NCBI RefSeq assembly: GCF_024172705.1
Contig: NZ_CP092900.1
Coordinates: 924,119-988,118 of the forward strand
DNA from: Candidatus Comchoanobacter bicostacola
GTDB taxonomy: Bacteria; Pseudomonadota; Gammaproteobacteria; Comchoanobacterales; Comchoanobacteraceae
Length of the DNA stretch: 64,000 bases
Direction: 5' to 3'
Position 1 is the stretch's first letter. Every line of letters begins with the position of its first letter. Below, one piece after another: positions 44,035-53,500 of this stretch. A model generated the notes under the pieces. It was not told the origin of the DNA. It saw nothing but the letters and a program-made list of their open reading frames with translations, and did not search any database. Made by a program: the position numbers and the translations under genes.

Positions 44035-44589
44035 ATGGATAGAACCACAGCTGTTAGTATCAGTATACTGTTAACAAGCATGACGTTTCAAGCTACGCAT
44101 GCAAAGCAAATAACGCCGATAACCATTGCCAATGAAACACAATGCACACTCACACTTGTGGCTTTAAATGAGCAATCTGCAAAGCTAAACATACCCAATG
44201 TAATACCTGAAGACAGTGAAGATTCCAATAATAGCATTGTATTTAATACCGGCTGGTTTTCTAACAATGCTCAAAGTGCATATGCTGAGTACAGCATCAC
44301 CTGTGGAGAAAACATATCTTCTGCATCGATTAGATTTGCAATTGATGACCAAAAGTCTGGGGTTTCACAACATTACATGCTGATAGAAAGCGCTTCCCCT
44401 CATGTTATTTTCTTCCCTAGCAAAATGATTCCCATTAGCGCCAATCCCGTAAAAATTACTGTTGTACCTAAGACCAAAAATAATGTAGAAACAACCGCTC
44501 CAGACGTTCAAAGCTCACAAGCAACGGCGGCAGAAAACAAACCCTCCGACAACACCCATAACCATATACAAGAGGCCCAACAGACCTGA
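44035..44589 (+). CDS. Secreted hypothetical protein, 184 aa
   Basis: A signal peptide (about 1-23, ending TFQATHA) leads a beta-rich domain (ITPITIANETQCTLTLVAL, YAEYSITCGENISSASIRFAI) with two Cys that may form a disulfide. After residue 150 the tail is polar and low-complexity (TTAPDVQSSQATAAENKPSDNTHNHIQEAQQT). A ribosome site AAAGG precedes the ATG by eight bases. No family recognised. The last 75 bases, encoding the low-complexity tail, overlap the convergent small membrane gene. Confidence 0.62.
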   Translation: MDRTTAVSISILLTSMTFQATHAKQITPITIANETQCTLTLVALNEQSAKLNIPNVIPEDSEDSNNSIVFNTGWFSNNAQSAYAEYSITCGENISSASIRFAIDDQKSGVSQHYMLIESASPHVIFFPSKMIPISANPVKITVVPKTKNNVETTAPDVQSSQATAAENKPSDNTHNHIQEAQQT

Positions 44590-44709
44590 GAGCGCTAAAG
44601 AAAACAAAAAACAAACACCTAGGAATGCAAAAGAGGTTTCTTTATCCAGTTGGTCAATTAGCTCTAATAACGGCTTTAAATAATTTTTGATCAGTTGAAT
44701 GCTGGGCAT
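44515..44709 (-). CDS. Small membrane protein, 64 aa
   Basis: One polar N-terminal helix (IQLIKNYLKPLLELIDQLDKETS) and two hydrophobic helices (about 27-45 and 46-60), ending CRRCL. A strong AGGAG site seven bases before the ATG supports translation. The 3' 75 bases overlap the convergent secreted-protein gene. No family recognised. Downstream of its start lie 200 bases (44710-44909) with no gene. Confidence 0.55.
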   Translation of the reverse strand: MPSIQLIKNYLKPLLELIDQLDKETSFAFLGVCFLFSLALSGLLGLLYMVMGVVGGFVFCRRCL

Positions 44710-44909
44710 ATTATGGCTCCTATTATTACTCGTTTACATGAGTACACTATCTCTCAAATAGAAGTCAGTAGCAATAGCAAACAACTAATTCCTGAAAATT
44801 GGCAGGGAATACTTATCAGCGGTTAATCATTCAGCACACAAAGTGTGCGTCACAATCTAGTTATTATACATCTCAACTACAGAAAGCTATGAATTAATAG
44901 CCAATGATG

Positions 44910-45551
44910 TTATAAGTTTTTATATTTATATGTACATAAATCAATAAGACTACATGTCTGGCACAAGGGTCTTTGTGCTTTACACGCATAACGACCATGA
45001 TGTATAAGCCACAAATGTAAATCTTGCTTATACTCTGAATCTGTTTTTCTAACTAAATCAGCCTCCACTTGGTCTGGAGTTTTCCCATTAGATAGACCCA
45101 GTCGGTTTGAAACACGAAATACGTGTGTATCTACTGCAATTGTTGGCAAACCGAATAAGACATTCAGCACAACATTAGCCGTTTTACGACCTACACCTGG
45201 TAGCTTAATAAGCGCCTCCATCGTATTCGGGACTTGGCCGGCATGTTCAGATACAAGAATTTGAGACAACGCCATAACATTTTTAGCCTTAGTGTGATAC
45301 AGCCCAATTGAACGAATCATTGATACCAACGATTCAAAGGGAAGCTCTACCATATCTTGTGCCTCCCTAACCTCGGTAAACAAAGACTTTGTTGCTTTGT
45401 TTACCCCTTTATCAGTAGCCTGAGCAGATAACACAACTGCAACCAATAGCTGGTAATGAGTTTCATAGTCTAGCTCTATGACAACATCGTGATAGCGCTC
45501 AGCTAGCCGTGCGCAAATTTTATTTCTTTTATCTTGATTTAATCGCGCCAT
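44910..45551 (-). CDS. nth: Endonuclease III
   Basis: 213 residues (E. coli 211). Helix-hairpin-helix LIKLPGVGRKTANVVLN with the catalytic Lys, then AVDTHVFRVSNRLGL with the catalytic Asp. The C-terminal 4Fe-4S cluster ligands are in CKAQRPLCQTCSLIDLC (C-x6-C-x2-C-x5-C pattern). It removes oxidised pyrimidines. Its ATG shares a base with the metG stop (TAATG). Confidence 0.96.
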   Translation of the reverse strand: MARLNQDKRNKICARLAERYHDVVIELDYETHYQLLVAVVLSAQATDKGVNKATKSLFTEVREAQDMVELPFESLVSMIRSIGLYHTKAKNVMALSQILVSEHAGQVPNTMEALIKLPGVGRKTANVVLNVLFGLPTIAVDTHVFRVSNRLGLSNGKTPDQVEADLVRKTDSEYKQDLHLWLIHHGRYACKAQRPLCQTCSLIDLCTYKYKNL

Positions 45552-47158
45552 TATTTAGAAACTAAATCTAATTGCTCTTGATCAACACGCTTAAACAAAT
45601 GTGAGAAATGTTTAACCGGCTGCCCATATATCGGCTGAGTCAGTCCAACGGCATCATCCCCAAACCCATCGCTCACTACTGTAGCAAACTCTGGCATAAT
45701 AGGCGCTAAAACACTTGTGATATATCTAAACGCGTTCAAGGCTGTTGATGCTACATATACAGCCTTTTCCTCTTCGCCTTGTTTTGCAAGCTGCCAGGGT
45801 TTATGCGAGTCAATATACTGATTCACTAAATCACAGGCATGCATCGCATGTTTTGTCACTGAAGCAATATTTACTTGCTGATACTCAAGCTCAACCTGCT
45901 CTTGTATTTGCATTACAGTATTTATAAGCTCTTGATCAATCGTGTCTGAAAGGCGTCCTTGGTTAAACTTATGTATAAAACCTTGTGAGCGGCTACACAT
46001 GTTTGCAAGCTTACCGACTAAGTCTGAGTTTACCTTTACCATAAAGTCATTCCAATCAATATCAATATCAGCAACGGTATTAGACAGACGCGCGGCTAGG
46101 TAATACCTCAACATATCTGCAGGCAAATGCGCCATATATTGTTTAGGAGCAACATAGTGTCCTTTAGACTTTGACATCTTTGCCGAAGTTAATGTTAAAA
46201 AACCATGCACCTGGATTCTTTTAGGAGGATTTAAGCCAACTGAATTAAGCACTGATGGCCAAAAAACGCCATGAAAGCATATAATGTCTTTACCGATAAA
46301 ATGCGTTACCTCATGATCATTCCAGGCTTCAAAGGTTTTGCTGGGCTCTGATAGACCTAAATGCTGTGCCAAGGCTGTCACATAGCCAAAAGGTGCATCC
46401 ATCCATACATAAAAGTATTGTGCGTCACGCCCAGGGATTTCAATTCCAAAATAAGGCGCATCACGAGTAATATCCCAGTTTTGTAGACCCGGCTCAAACC
46501 ACTCACCTAATTTATTACGAATTGATGACTGGAGGTGAGCCGTTTCTACCCAAGACTCAACAAAACTTTGTTGGGTTGATAATGCATAAAAAGCATGATT
46601 TGTATCTCGCCAAACTGGCTTTTTGTTCGATAAAATAGACTTAGGATCTTTTAGCGCATCAATTGAATACGTTTTTCCACACACCTCACAATGATCACCA
46701 TGCTGATCTAAGGCGCCACAAAATGGGCAGGTTCCCACCACATACCGGTCAGGCAAAAACATTTGCTCTTGTTCATCATATGCTTGAGAAACTGACTGTG
46801 TAACAATCACATTTTCTTGAACCAACTTATTATATGCATAACTCACAATTTCAGCGTTTAGGTCATCATGCGTTGATGTATAACAATCAAAATTAATATT
46901 AAATGCATCAATATCTAGCTTATGGTCTTTGTAAATATCAGCAATAAGCTGCTCAGGGGCAATCTTTTGTTTCATCGCATTAAGCATAATAGGCGTTCCA
47001 TGTGCGTCATCCCCACATACGAAAACTACTGATTGCTTATTTTGGCGCAAAAAACGCACGTAGATATCAGACTGAACCATCCCTAGCATATGCCCAAGGT
47101 GTAATGGGCCATTCGCGTAAGGCAATGCATATGTCACTAACTTTTTTGTACCACTCAT
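45551..47158 (-). CDS. metG: Methionyl-tRNA synthetase
   Basis: 535 residues, lacking the C-terminal dimer/tRNA-binding extension of E. coli MetG (677). Class I motifs: YANGPLHLGHMLG (HIGH) and SAKMSKSKGHYV (KMSKS). A zinc knuckle is seen in CPFCGALDQHGDHCEVCG. WMDAPFGYVTAL is Met-site typical. It charges Met-tRNA, including the elongator at 54929-55005. Its operon continues into nth. Confidence 0.97.
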   Translation of the reverse strand: MSGTKKLVTYALPYANGPLHLGHMLGMVQSDIYVRFLRQNKQSVVFVCGDDAHGTPIMLNAMKQKIAPEQLIADIYKDHKLDIDAFNINFDCYTSTHDDLNAEIVSYAYNKLVQENVIVTQSVSQAYDEQEQMFLPDRYVVGTCPFCGALDQHGDHCEVCGKTYSIDALKDPKSILSNKKPVWRDTNHAFYALSTQQSFVESWVETAHLQSSIRNKLGEWFEPGLQNWDITRDAPYFGIEIPGRDAQYFYVWMDAPFGYVTALAQHLGLSEPSKTFEAWNDHEVTHFIGKDIICFHGVFWPSVLNSVGLNPPKRIQVHGFLTLTSAKMSKSKGHYVAPKQYMAHLPADMLRYYLAARLSNTVADIDIDWNDFMVKVNSDLVGKLANMCSRSQGFIHKFNQGRLSDTIDQELINTVMQIQEQVELEYQQVNIASVTKHAMHACDLVNQYIDSHKPWQLAKQGEEEKAVYVASTALNAFRYITSVLAPIMPEFATVVSDGFGDDAVGLTQPIYGQPVKHFSHLFKRVDQEQLDLVSK

Positions 47159-47221
47159 TTAAATGTCTCAAATTGCTAACATTTAAACTACCACACCCTG
47201 TGGATATAACAAGCCCACAAT

Positions 47222-47246
47222 AAAAAAGAGGCGCATAATGCGCCCC
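47222..47246 (-). terminator. Rho-independent terminator after the DUF4389 gene
   Basis: Stem GGCGCA/TGCGCC (47230-47235, 47239-47244) with a three-base loop and a T run on the minus strand, just past the DUF4389 stop. Confidence 0.8.
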
Positions 47247-47265
47247 TTCCTTGTCGTGGTTAAAA

Positions 47266-48168
47266 TTAATCTTTAAAGATCATTCTTGGGTACTTATCGG
47301 TTACCAACAACACTGCATAAGATGCAATACGCAAGTAAAAGCGAATCACTGCAGTTTGATAGCGATAAATAAACACTGGTAGCTTACCTGTCAATAAGAT
47401 TGATACAAAGGTAACTGGAACCAACAAGAACGCAACCATTAATGTGACTAAGTATACAAACAGATATGGCAATACCAAAATCCATTTAACCAGTGGCATA
47501 AATCGGTTTAAACGCTCCATCTTAGGATCTGGCAAAGCCAGAGATATTTCACTGTCTTTTGATTCCAATGCTGGCGCCCTATCCGTCAGAAATAGCGTAT
47601 AGCAATACACTCTTAAGACAAATGACTGTAATGACTGATTCCAAGCAAACCACCAATCTGGATACTTTTTACGGAATAACAAGGTCATAGCAACAGCTAT
47701 ATTTACCACATAAAAGAACCATAGGCTAAAGGCCACAAATGGGACTAGCAAGAAATAACTCAGTAAGCCAAATGCTACATCTGATAGACTCATTTCATGT
47801 CCTAATACTCCAATGCTTCTATCATAACCAGCCTCAGCAAAAGCCTGATTAAATGAGGCCTTCATGCTCACAACCAATGAGAACCAATCATGGTATTCTG
47901 CCTCAGCTAGAACAGGTGTTCGCATACGTCCACCTCTAGAACTAGATCGAACTTCTTGCTTTGCATCCATATCACTTACATATGACATAGTCTGCGCACC
48001 AGTATCAAACAAACGTTTTGTGCTTATACCAGGGTTTGGGAATATCATTAAAAACATAATCATTACAATTGGTAATGCCAATAACGGTCTTAACAAAACT
48101 GTAAATCGACTATGTATTTTCTGATACGGGATATCTACTTTAACTTCACTCACTTTAGTTTCCTCCAT
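47266..48168 (-). CDS. DUF4389 membrane protein
   Basis: 300 residues, a duplicated four-to-five-helix DUF4389 plan: RFTVLLRPLLALPIVMIMFLMI at the start, LWFFYVVNIAVAMTLLFRKKYPDWWFAWNQSLQSFVLRVYCYTLFLTDRAP in the middle and KWILVLPYLFVYLVTL...LLTGKLPVFIYRYQTAVIRFYLRIASYAVLLVTDKYPRM at the end, which is diagnostic. Function unknown. A GGAGG lies inside the first codons, eight bases before a GTG (residue 6), so translation may begin at 48153 instead. Confidence 0.85.
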   Translation of the reverse strand: MEETKVSEVKVDIPYQKIHSRFTVLLRPLLALPIVMIMFLMIFPNPGISTKRLFDTGAQTMSYVSDMDAKQEVRSSSRGGRMRTPVLAEAEYHDWFSLVVSMKASFNQAFAEAGYDRSIGVLGHEMSLSDVAFGLLSYFLLVPFVAFSLWFFYVVNIAVAMTLLFRKKYPDWWFAWNQSLQSFVLRVYCYTLFLTDRAPALESKDSEISLALPDPKMERLNRFMPLVKWILVLPYLFVYLVTLMVAFLLVPVTFVSILLTGKLPVFIYRYQTAVIRFYLRIASYAVLLVTDKYPRMIFKD

Positions 48169-48317
48169 TTAACTAAGCAGCTTTATGCTATGCAATATTA
48201 ACTTGTCAGATTTTTTTTAATTTTTTTTAAAAAACCTTCTAACACGTTAAAATAACCTCTATTTATTGCAACTCTAAATTCATTTGTGTTAGTTTAATCA
48301 TTGAGCATATCAATGGA

Positions 48318-51098
48318 ATGACTAACATGCCCTACTCAAACTTTGCTGATGGACTTCTATCACCGGGACATAGGAATACTCAGCAAGAATGGATAGAAAA
48401 AACGGCCTCATCACTCAAAGCAATTGCTGCTGAAATAACTGGGCACCCCCTAGCATTATTAGACAGCAATACACCCTGGTTAGAATTTTTATCACAAACC
48501 AGTGCTGCCTCAGACCCTTTTGCGCATTACGAAAAAGCAGAAAAACATAGCTCTAGAGATAAGAATATTTATGCTTCAGTGCCAACAGGTGAAGAAAAAA
48601 AGCTTCGACTAGCCATGAAGAGCGAACTAACCACAGGTCTAGCTGCATATTTAAAAGCATTTGAAACAGACCCCAGCGTCTGCAGTCCTCCAGCATTGGT
48701 GTTATATTTTGACTTTATAGCACAAGGCGTCAGCATTGAAAGCGCTGCATTAGAATTACTCCCCCTTGCTCAACAAGAAAAGCTCAATGGGTTAAAAATA
48801 GCACATACTAAAATGACCCACTCGGGTTTGTCTAGACTTCCCGGCAGACAACATGCCAGCTTTGTATTGGCACACCTAGGTAAACTGGATGCAATGGAGA
48901 TATGTGCCTTATTCACCCATATGGTTACTGCCAAGCAATCAAGTTTCATTGCTGCAGCTAAACGACATAAAAACCTAATTTCAGAAGGCATTCAGACACT
49001 TGCCGGCCACCAAGGTCATGAACTTATTATAAAAGAGATAATGTATGACGCTTTAAACGCATCATTGATTGCCGTTATACACAAGGAATGTACTGATCGC
49101 ATCCAAAAACATGACATCTCCTCCATAAAAGATCTCCTGCCTTCTGGTGTGTTTAAAAAAGTTGAAAGCCTACTGAGAAAAAAATCTTTAGACGCCCCTA
49201 AAACACAGATACAATTACGCGAACTCATTCAAGAAAATCTTCTAGAAGTTATAGAGTGCTCAGGCACCTTTTCACTACTTAACAGCACCCCTGAAGAGGC
49301 TTTAACTAGCCACATTGATATACAACCTGTCGTAGAGTATGTAAGCGCTGTTATTAAAGACAACCTCAAAATAGGAAACCCCATTCATTTAAAAGAGCTT
49401 GAATTAGATACTTATGTCCTCGACGAAGAAACGTGCCGCATCGATACTGAAAAACTGAATGTAGATATTAGTAGCACACTATTTGAGCTTTTTGAGTCTC
49501 AGAAGAAGTGGCATAATAAGCGTTTAACACATAGCAAAGCACTAGCGATTAACCCCTACCAATGGGCCCAAACCTTGAACTGTATTAGTGCAATTGCACA
49601 GTTCCCTGAATTCCCATTCATACAAACACCGCAAAGCACTTTAATTGAAGAAGGAAAAGATAACATCATACAATTAGATCCTAGTTTTATCAGAGATCCT
49701 AAACTGAGGGCCCGCATCACAGATTATATTCGAGCAACTGAACATACAATTTCAGGCAACGGGATCAATAATGCACAGCTTTTATTTGTAGGGTCAGAGT
49801 GTATTATTTCTGGTGAACGTGCCAGCTTACGCCTACCTAGAGCAAGAAAGCACCTGGGAGTCCTGCGTGCGGCTGCAGTCGATTACTTCTTCAAAACAAC
49901 CGCTCCGTTACAGCATACAACCCAGTCACGCAAGATCGATAAGCTAACCTCTCTCATAGACACCCTTGTTTCAGCTCAGTCTGGAATCAGTGATAAAGGC
50001 CATCAATCCTGGGTAAGAGACCTGTTTTTCACACCCTATCACAGATCTACAGCCCTTTGGAAAAACCGGGCTGCATATGCGCATATTGACCAAATGTATG
50101 GACAGGTCTCACGTTTTTTTGAAGACAACAAATTTAATGAAAGTGAACAACGCGCAACTATTGCCTCTTTAGCCTACCTCCATCCAGAAGCAATAACCTG
50201 GGGGCTAACTAAATCAAAAGACCCTGTGCTTAAGCAACTACATGGCGTAATTGAGCCATTTTTACGTTGCTCATATGCAGATATGGTGCCTTCATGGAGC
50301 ACCCAGGTAGAGTCTGCATATGATTTAGTTCCTGCTGAGTCTAGAGGTAGCATAGGAAGCTGTCTTACTGCAATACATCGAAAATCTAACATCACATCCA
50401 ATGACTTTTACCTGTGGCAAACTAGCAAAGAGCATATCGGCAAAAAAGTGAGCGAGCTTAAATCTGGCGACTGTATCCTGATCAATAAAAAACTACTAGA
50501 GCTAACTCGGGATCCTATAATCAAAGGAAAAGTCATTCTAACTGGCATAAATAAGATCACCAATAAAAAAATGACTCAGTGTATAGATAAAGAAACAACC
50601 TTAAAAGACGAGCCCTGTCCTGGGCTCATTCATTGGACATTACCCACTAGAGAAATAGCTAGTAATTATTGCCAACATTTAGCAGAGCATCTTGATGCTT
50701 CAAGCTTAAACCCCTGCTTTCATCTTCTAGCTACATCTGTTTTAGATCCACTCAAAGCTTATCTATTTAACAAAATAAATACTTTTAGAAACGCTGACCA
50801 ATGTTCTATCCGCTCCACGTTTACTAAAACTTTAGACGCTATGTGGAATCACTCTACTTTTGCTTATACTGAAAAAACCGGCATAATAGATGCATACAGA
50901 GAGAGCCCAAGAAGTCTTAACCACACCCTTAGTGAAGCTCTTGAAGCACAGCGTTTATATAGCGGAGAAATAACAGTCAGAGCAGCAACGCCTCCCCCAC
51001 GCTCTACCCAAACGAAGGTTACGCCAGGATCTTGCTCACAATACTTATCCGATGTTAGGGCAGACATAGGCCATACACGGCGCACCCTAAACTTCTAG
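48318..51098 (+). CDS. Large orphan protein, 926 aa
   Basis: No family or motif recognised over 926 residues. There is no signal peptide or clear membrane helix; the sequence looks soluble and helical, with average composition. Features seen: an early basic/acidic segment (YEKAEKHSSRDKNIY), an acidic region around residues 330-400 (ELELDTYVLDEETCRIDTEKLNVD), a mid-region with LRLPRARKHLGVLRAAAVDYFF, and a polar Pro/Thr-rich C-terminal tail (ATPPPRSTQTKVTPGS). It stands alone after a 149-base gap. Its 3' end overlaps epmA by 12 bases. Size, orphan status and solubility fit a secreted effector, but nothing proves it. Confidence 0.65.
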   Translation: MTNMPYSNFADGLLSPGHRNTQQEWIEKTASSLKAIAAEITGHPLALLDSNTPWLEFLSQTSAASDPFAHYEKAEKHSSRDKNIYASVPTGEEKKLRLAMKSELTTGLAAYLKAFETDPSVCSPPALVLYFDFIAQGVSIESAALELLPLAQQEKLNGLKIAHTKMTHSGLSRLPGRQHASFVLAHLGKLDAMEICALFTHMVTAKQSSFIAAAKRHKNLISEGIQTLAGHQGHELIIKEIMYDALNASLIAVIHKECTDRIQKHDISSIKDLLPSGVFKKVESLLRKKSLDAPKTQIQLRELIQENLLEVIECSGTFSLLNSTPEEALTSHIDIQPVVEYVSAVIKDNLKIGNPIHLKELELDTYVLDEETCRIDTEKLNVDISSTLFELFESQKKWHNKRLTHSKALAINPYQWAQTLNCISAIAQFPEFPFIQTPQSTLIEEGKDNIIQLDPSFIRDPKLRARITDYIRATEHTISGNGINNAQLLFVGSECIISGERASLRLPRARKHLGVLRAAAVDYFFKTTAPLQHTTQSRKIDKLTSLIDTLVSAQSGISDKGHQSWVRDLFFTPYHRSTALWKNRAAYAHIDQMYGQVSRFFEDNKFNESEQRATIASLAYLHPEAITWGLTKSKDPVLKQLHGVIEPFLRCSYADMVPSWSTQVESAYDLVPAESRGSIGSCLTAIHRKSNITSNDFYLWQTSKEHIGKKVSELKSGDCILINKKLLELTRDPIIKGKVILTGINKITNKKMTQCIDKETTLKDEPCPGLIHWTLPTREIASNYCQHLAEHLDASSLNPCFHLLATSVLDPLKAYLFNKINTFRNADQCSIRSTFTKTLDAMWNHSTFAYTEKTGIIDAYRESPRSLNHTLSEALEAQRLYSGEITVRAATPPPRSTQTKVTPGSCSQYLSDVRADIGHTRRTLNF

Positions 51099-51986
51099 CG
51101 ACAAACAATCATGTCGCAGCGCGAACAGTCTATCGATACCAAAAGATACGCCTGAGCAGTCAGGCAGACATTTAATATCGTCAAATGATACAACCTGACT
51201 TTTCTTAATCTTGGTGGTTTTAAGCAATTCAGTAAAACGATCTTCTAACCCTTCTTCTGTCAGCTCATGATAGCCATTTGCTACTTCACATCCATCAATA
51301 TAAATCTCAAAGCGCTGTGCGTGCGGATAGGGCGACTCAGCTATCTTAGCCAAAGCTGCTTGCTCTACCGGGAATTTAGAAACCACATGGATGCCAGAAG
51401 AAAAGGTAGGCTCTACTTTATTGACCCAGATTAAATCTAGCCAGCCATTGATCTGATCTGAATTAACGAGACCATCAAAAACAATCTGCTCCTGAATACA
51501 ATACTGCTCAAGACCAGAGATTGACGCTTGATGAATATTCATCCCGCAAATATCTTGGTATAAGTCTGGGATGTCATGATAAAAAACGGGTTGCTTGAAA
51601 CCCAGTGTGCCCAAAAATGAAACACATTCTTCAATAAGGGCGCGATCATCAAAGCCAACGCGATACCATTCTAACATGGTAAATGCTGGCTTATGCCAAC
51701 GTGCATTTAAATCATCTCTAAAGACCGTACCTAAGTAGTAGATATCACCAGATCCTTGACAGAGCAAACGTTTCATCTCCCACTCTGGAGATGTATGTAA
51801 AAAAGAAACACCCTGTGCTACGGTTTCTATCTTAAGCGCATCCACTCCAGCGTCAGGAACTCGGTGGCTCATTATTGGGTTTGTGATAACCTCTAAGATA
51901 TCCTTGCCTTGCATAAAGCTACGTATCGCTTGCAGGAACTCAGACTTTTTTCTAAGGATGGTTGAGGAACTAGGCTCTGGAGACAT
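51087..51986 (-). CDS. epmA: EF-P lysine lysyltransferase EpmA (GenX/PoxA)
   Basis: 299 residues from the ATG at 51986 (a TTG seven codons earlier is weaker). It is a truncated class II lysyl-tRNA synthetase catalytic domain: DILEVITNPIMSHRVPDAGVDAL, LHTSPEWEMKRLLCQGSGDIYYLGTVFRDDLNARWHKPAFTMLEWYRVGF (motif 2) and SFGIDRLFAL (motif 3). No tRNA anticodon domain. It attaches beta-lysine to EF-P, encoded immediately upstream with a 17-base overlap. EpmB, the lysine aminomutase partner, is not in the window. Confidence 0.95.
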   Translation of the reverse strand: MSPEPSSSTILRKKSEFLQAIRSFMQGKDILEVITNPIMSHRVPDAGVDALKIETVAQGVSFLHTSPEWEMKRLLCQGSGDIYYLGTVFRDDLNARWHKPAFTMLEWYRVGFDDRALIEECVSFLGTLGFKQPVFYHDIPDLYQDICGMNIHQASISGLEQYCIQEQIVFDGLVNSDQINGWLDLIWVNKVEPTFSSGIHVVSKFPVEQAALAKIAESPYPHAQRFEIYIDGCEVANGYHELTEEGLEDRFTELLKTTKIKKSQVVSFDDIKCLPDCSGVSFGIDRLFALRHDCLSLEV

Positions 51987-52527
51987 ACTCACCTGATCGG
52001 GTGTCAATTTTTATTTTTTCACCTTGTTCAATAAACAAAGGAACTTTAATCTCATGCCCTGTTTCCAAAACAGCTACCTTAGTACCACCGCTAACTGTAT
52101 CACCTTTAGCATTCGGTGCACATTCAGAAATATCAAGCTCAACAAAAGTTTGAGGTACTACAGAAAGCACCTTACCCTGCCAAACAACAATTGTTGCTAC
52201 AGCACCGTCAACCAACCAACGCTTAGCCTCTTTCATTTGATCTGAGGTAACGGTTAATTGATCAAACGTTGTATCGTCCATGAAGTGCCAGCCCTCATGA
52301 TCTGCATATAACATACGCATATCAGACTCATGAACATCTGCCAGATCTACAGAGGCACCTGATGGATAGGTTTTAGTAACAACACGTCCAGTCACCATGT
52401 TTCTCGCCTTTATTCGGTTAAAGGCCTGGCCTTTTCCTGGCTTTACATGCTCATTATCTAGAACCTCTGCCGGACTCCCATCCAGCATGAACTTAGCACC
52501 CGACCTTATGTTACCTACGCTACTCAT
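51970..52527 (-). CDS. efp: Elongation factor P
   Basis: 185 residues. The conserved loop EHVKPGKGQAFNRIK near residue 30 carries the Lys modified by EpmA; the KxGKGxAF pattern and three-beta-barrel length fit EF-P. It rescues ribosomes stalled at polyproline. Its ATG lies one base after the stop of the IQ-motif gene. Confidence 0.97.
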   Translation of the reverse strand: MSSVGNIRSGAKFMLDGSPAEVLDNEHVKPGKGQAFNRIKARNMVTGRVVTKTYPSGASVDLADVHESDMRMLYADHEGWHFMDDTTFDQLTVTSDQMKEAKRWLVDGAVATIVVWQGKVLSVVPQTFVELDISECAPNAKGDTVSGGTKVAVLETGHEIKVPLFIEQGEKIKIDTRSGEYVSRA

Positions 52528-52528
52528 T

Positions 52529-53203
52529 TTACGGCTTTATGGGGCTGACGTTAGCCGCGACTTGTGCCCAGCTCGGAGCCGTTTGTTTCTTTGATGATGC
52601 TGCAATAGGCTCTTCTGTAGCTGTTAAAGCGGTAGCGTCATTGTTTATTGGTGACACAAGCTCGGCAGAAACTAGAGAAGATTCGAGCCCTTTAAGACCA
52701 GGCCCTGCCTCAACGACAGCTTTCACTCTCAATACATTCTGTATTCCTTCCTTTAGATTGCTTAGTGCCTTTTCTAGTCTAAGGCCTGCACCTTCCTTTC
52801 TAGCCAGATACCCTCTAAACACTGACTGAATCACTGTTGCTGCTGCCTCTTCTTTTGCTGCTACCTCTTCTTTTGCTGCTACCTTTTCTTTAGGCTCTGT
52901 CGCTATATTCTTACGACTTCCGCCTGCTGTCTGAGCTATTATTTCAGGCTCCGCATTTGTGGCTAGCTGGTAAATAGTGTAAGAAACTGTGAAAGCAACA
53001 AATAATCCAGCAAGGATATTGGCCCATGGCGCCATCGCTAATGCTGCCACAATTTTTCCAGCATAAGCAGCTAGAGCAGATCCAAACCCTGTGAATAACC
53101 CAGGAAGCGCAGCAAAAAATGATGCTACATAAGCATAAGCTTGCGCTGCATAAACCGAAACTGAGCTCCAAATCCCTAATGCTGTACTTGTTACTATATT
53201 CAT
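52529..53203 (-). CDS. Membrane protein with a calmodulin-binding-type IQ motif
   Basis: 224 residues from the ATG at 53203, which has GGAG eight bases upstream. The N-terminal 75 residues are hydrophobic (several helices, rich in Ala and aromatic residues, to about residue 82). Then comes a Lys/Glu/Ala repeat (KEKVAA-KEEVAA-KEEAAA) and TVIQSVFRGYLARK at about 123-136. The IQ consensus [I/L/V]QxxxRGxxxR matches at every position (Ile125, Gln126, Arg130, Gly131, Arg135). The remaining 85 residues are helical to polar, ending AQVAANVSPIKP. It has no recognised family. The efp ATG starts one base after its stop. A membrane-tethered calmodulin/myosin-light-chain binding domain is inferred. Confidence 0.65.
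   Translation of the reverse strand: MNIVTSTALGIWSSVSVYAAQAYAYVASFFAALPGLFTGFGSALAAYAGKIVAALAMAPWANILAGLFVAFTVSYTIYQLATNAEPEIIAQTAGGSRKNIATEPKEKVAAKEEVAAKEEAAATVIQSVFRGYLARKEGAGLRLEKALSNLKEGIQNVLRVKAVVEAGPGLKGLESSLVSAELVSPINNDATALTATEEPIAASSKKQTAPSWAQVAANVSPIKP
52838..52891 (-). repeat. Tandem 18-bp repeat coding for KE(K/E)(V/A)AA
   Basis: Three 18-base units encode KEKVAA, KEEVAA, KEEAAA just upstream of the IQ motif. Units 2 and 3 are near identical in DNA, so the array is young. Confidence 0.75.
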
Positions 53204-53345
53204 CACACTGTCTCCAAATAAAATGTTGCCCTTTAAAAATACCACCTATAAGCACTACGCTTCAAACAAAATTCTTAATAAATAAAAAAACCCCTATTTA
53301 TTATCAGCCAACTGTTAATGCCCTCTGATGTTTATAGTATGCGTT

Positions 53346-53393
53346 TACTACACGCAGATTAGTGTTTACTTTCCATTTGAGTGCGTGTAGTAT
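53346..53393 (+). promoter_or_regulatory. tRNA promoter within a 10-bp inverted repeat
   Basis: TTTACT (53365-53370) and TAGTAT (53388-53393), 17 bases apart, lie 15 bases before the tRNA. The -10 box lies in the right arm of a perfect 10-base inverted repeat, TACTACACGC (53346-53355) and GCGTGTAGTA (53383-53392), with a 27-base spacing. Either an operator or a structure that affects tRNA/dapF transcription. Confidence 0.55.
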
Positions 53394-53407
53394 TGTTACA
53401 AGCTTTA

Positions 53408-53481
<74 letters not shown>

Positions 53482-53500
53482 TTAATACAACGCTGAGTTT

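Noticed and set aside
44713-44826. 37-codon plus-strand frame in the gap before nth
   Set aside because: No ribosome site, no recognisable feature, and it starts within the ribosome site of the divergent small gene.
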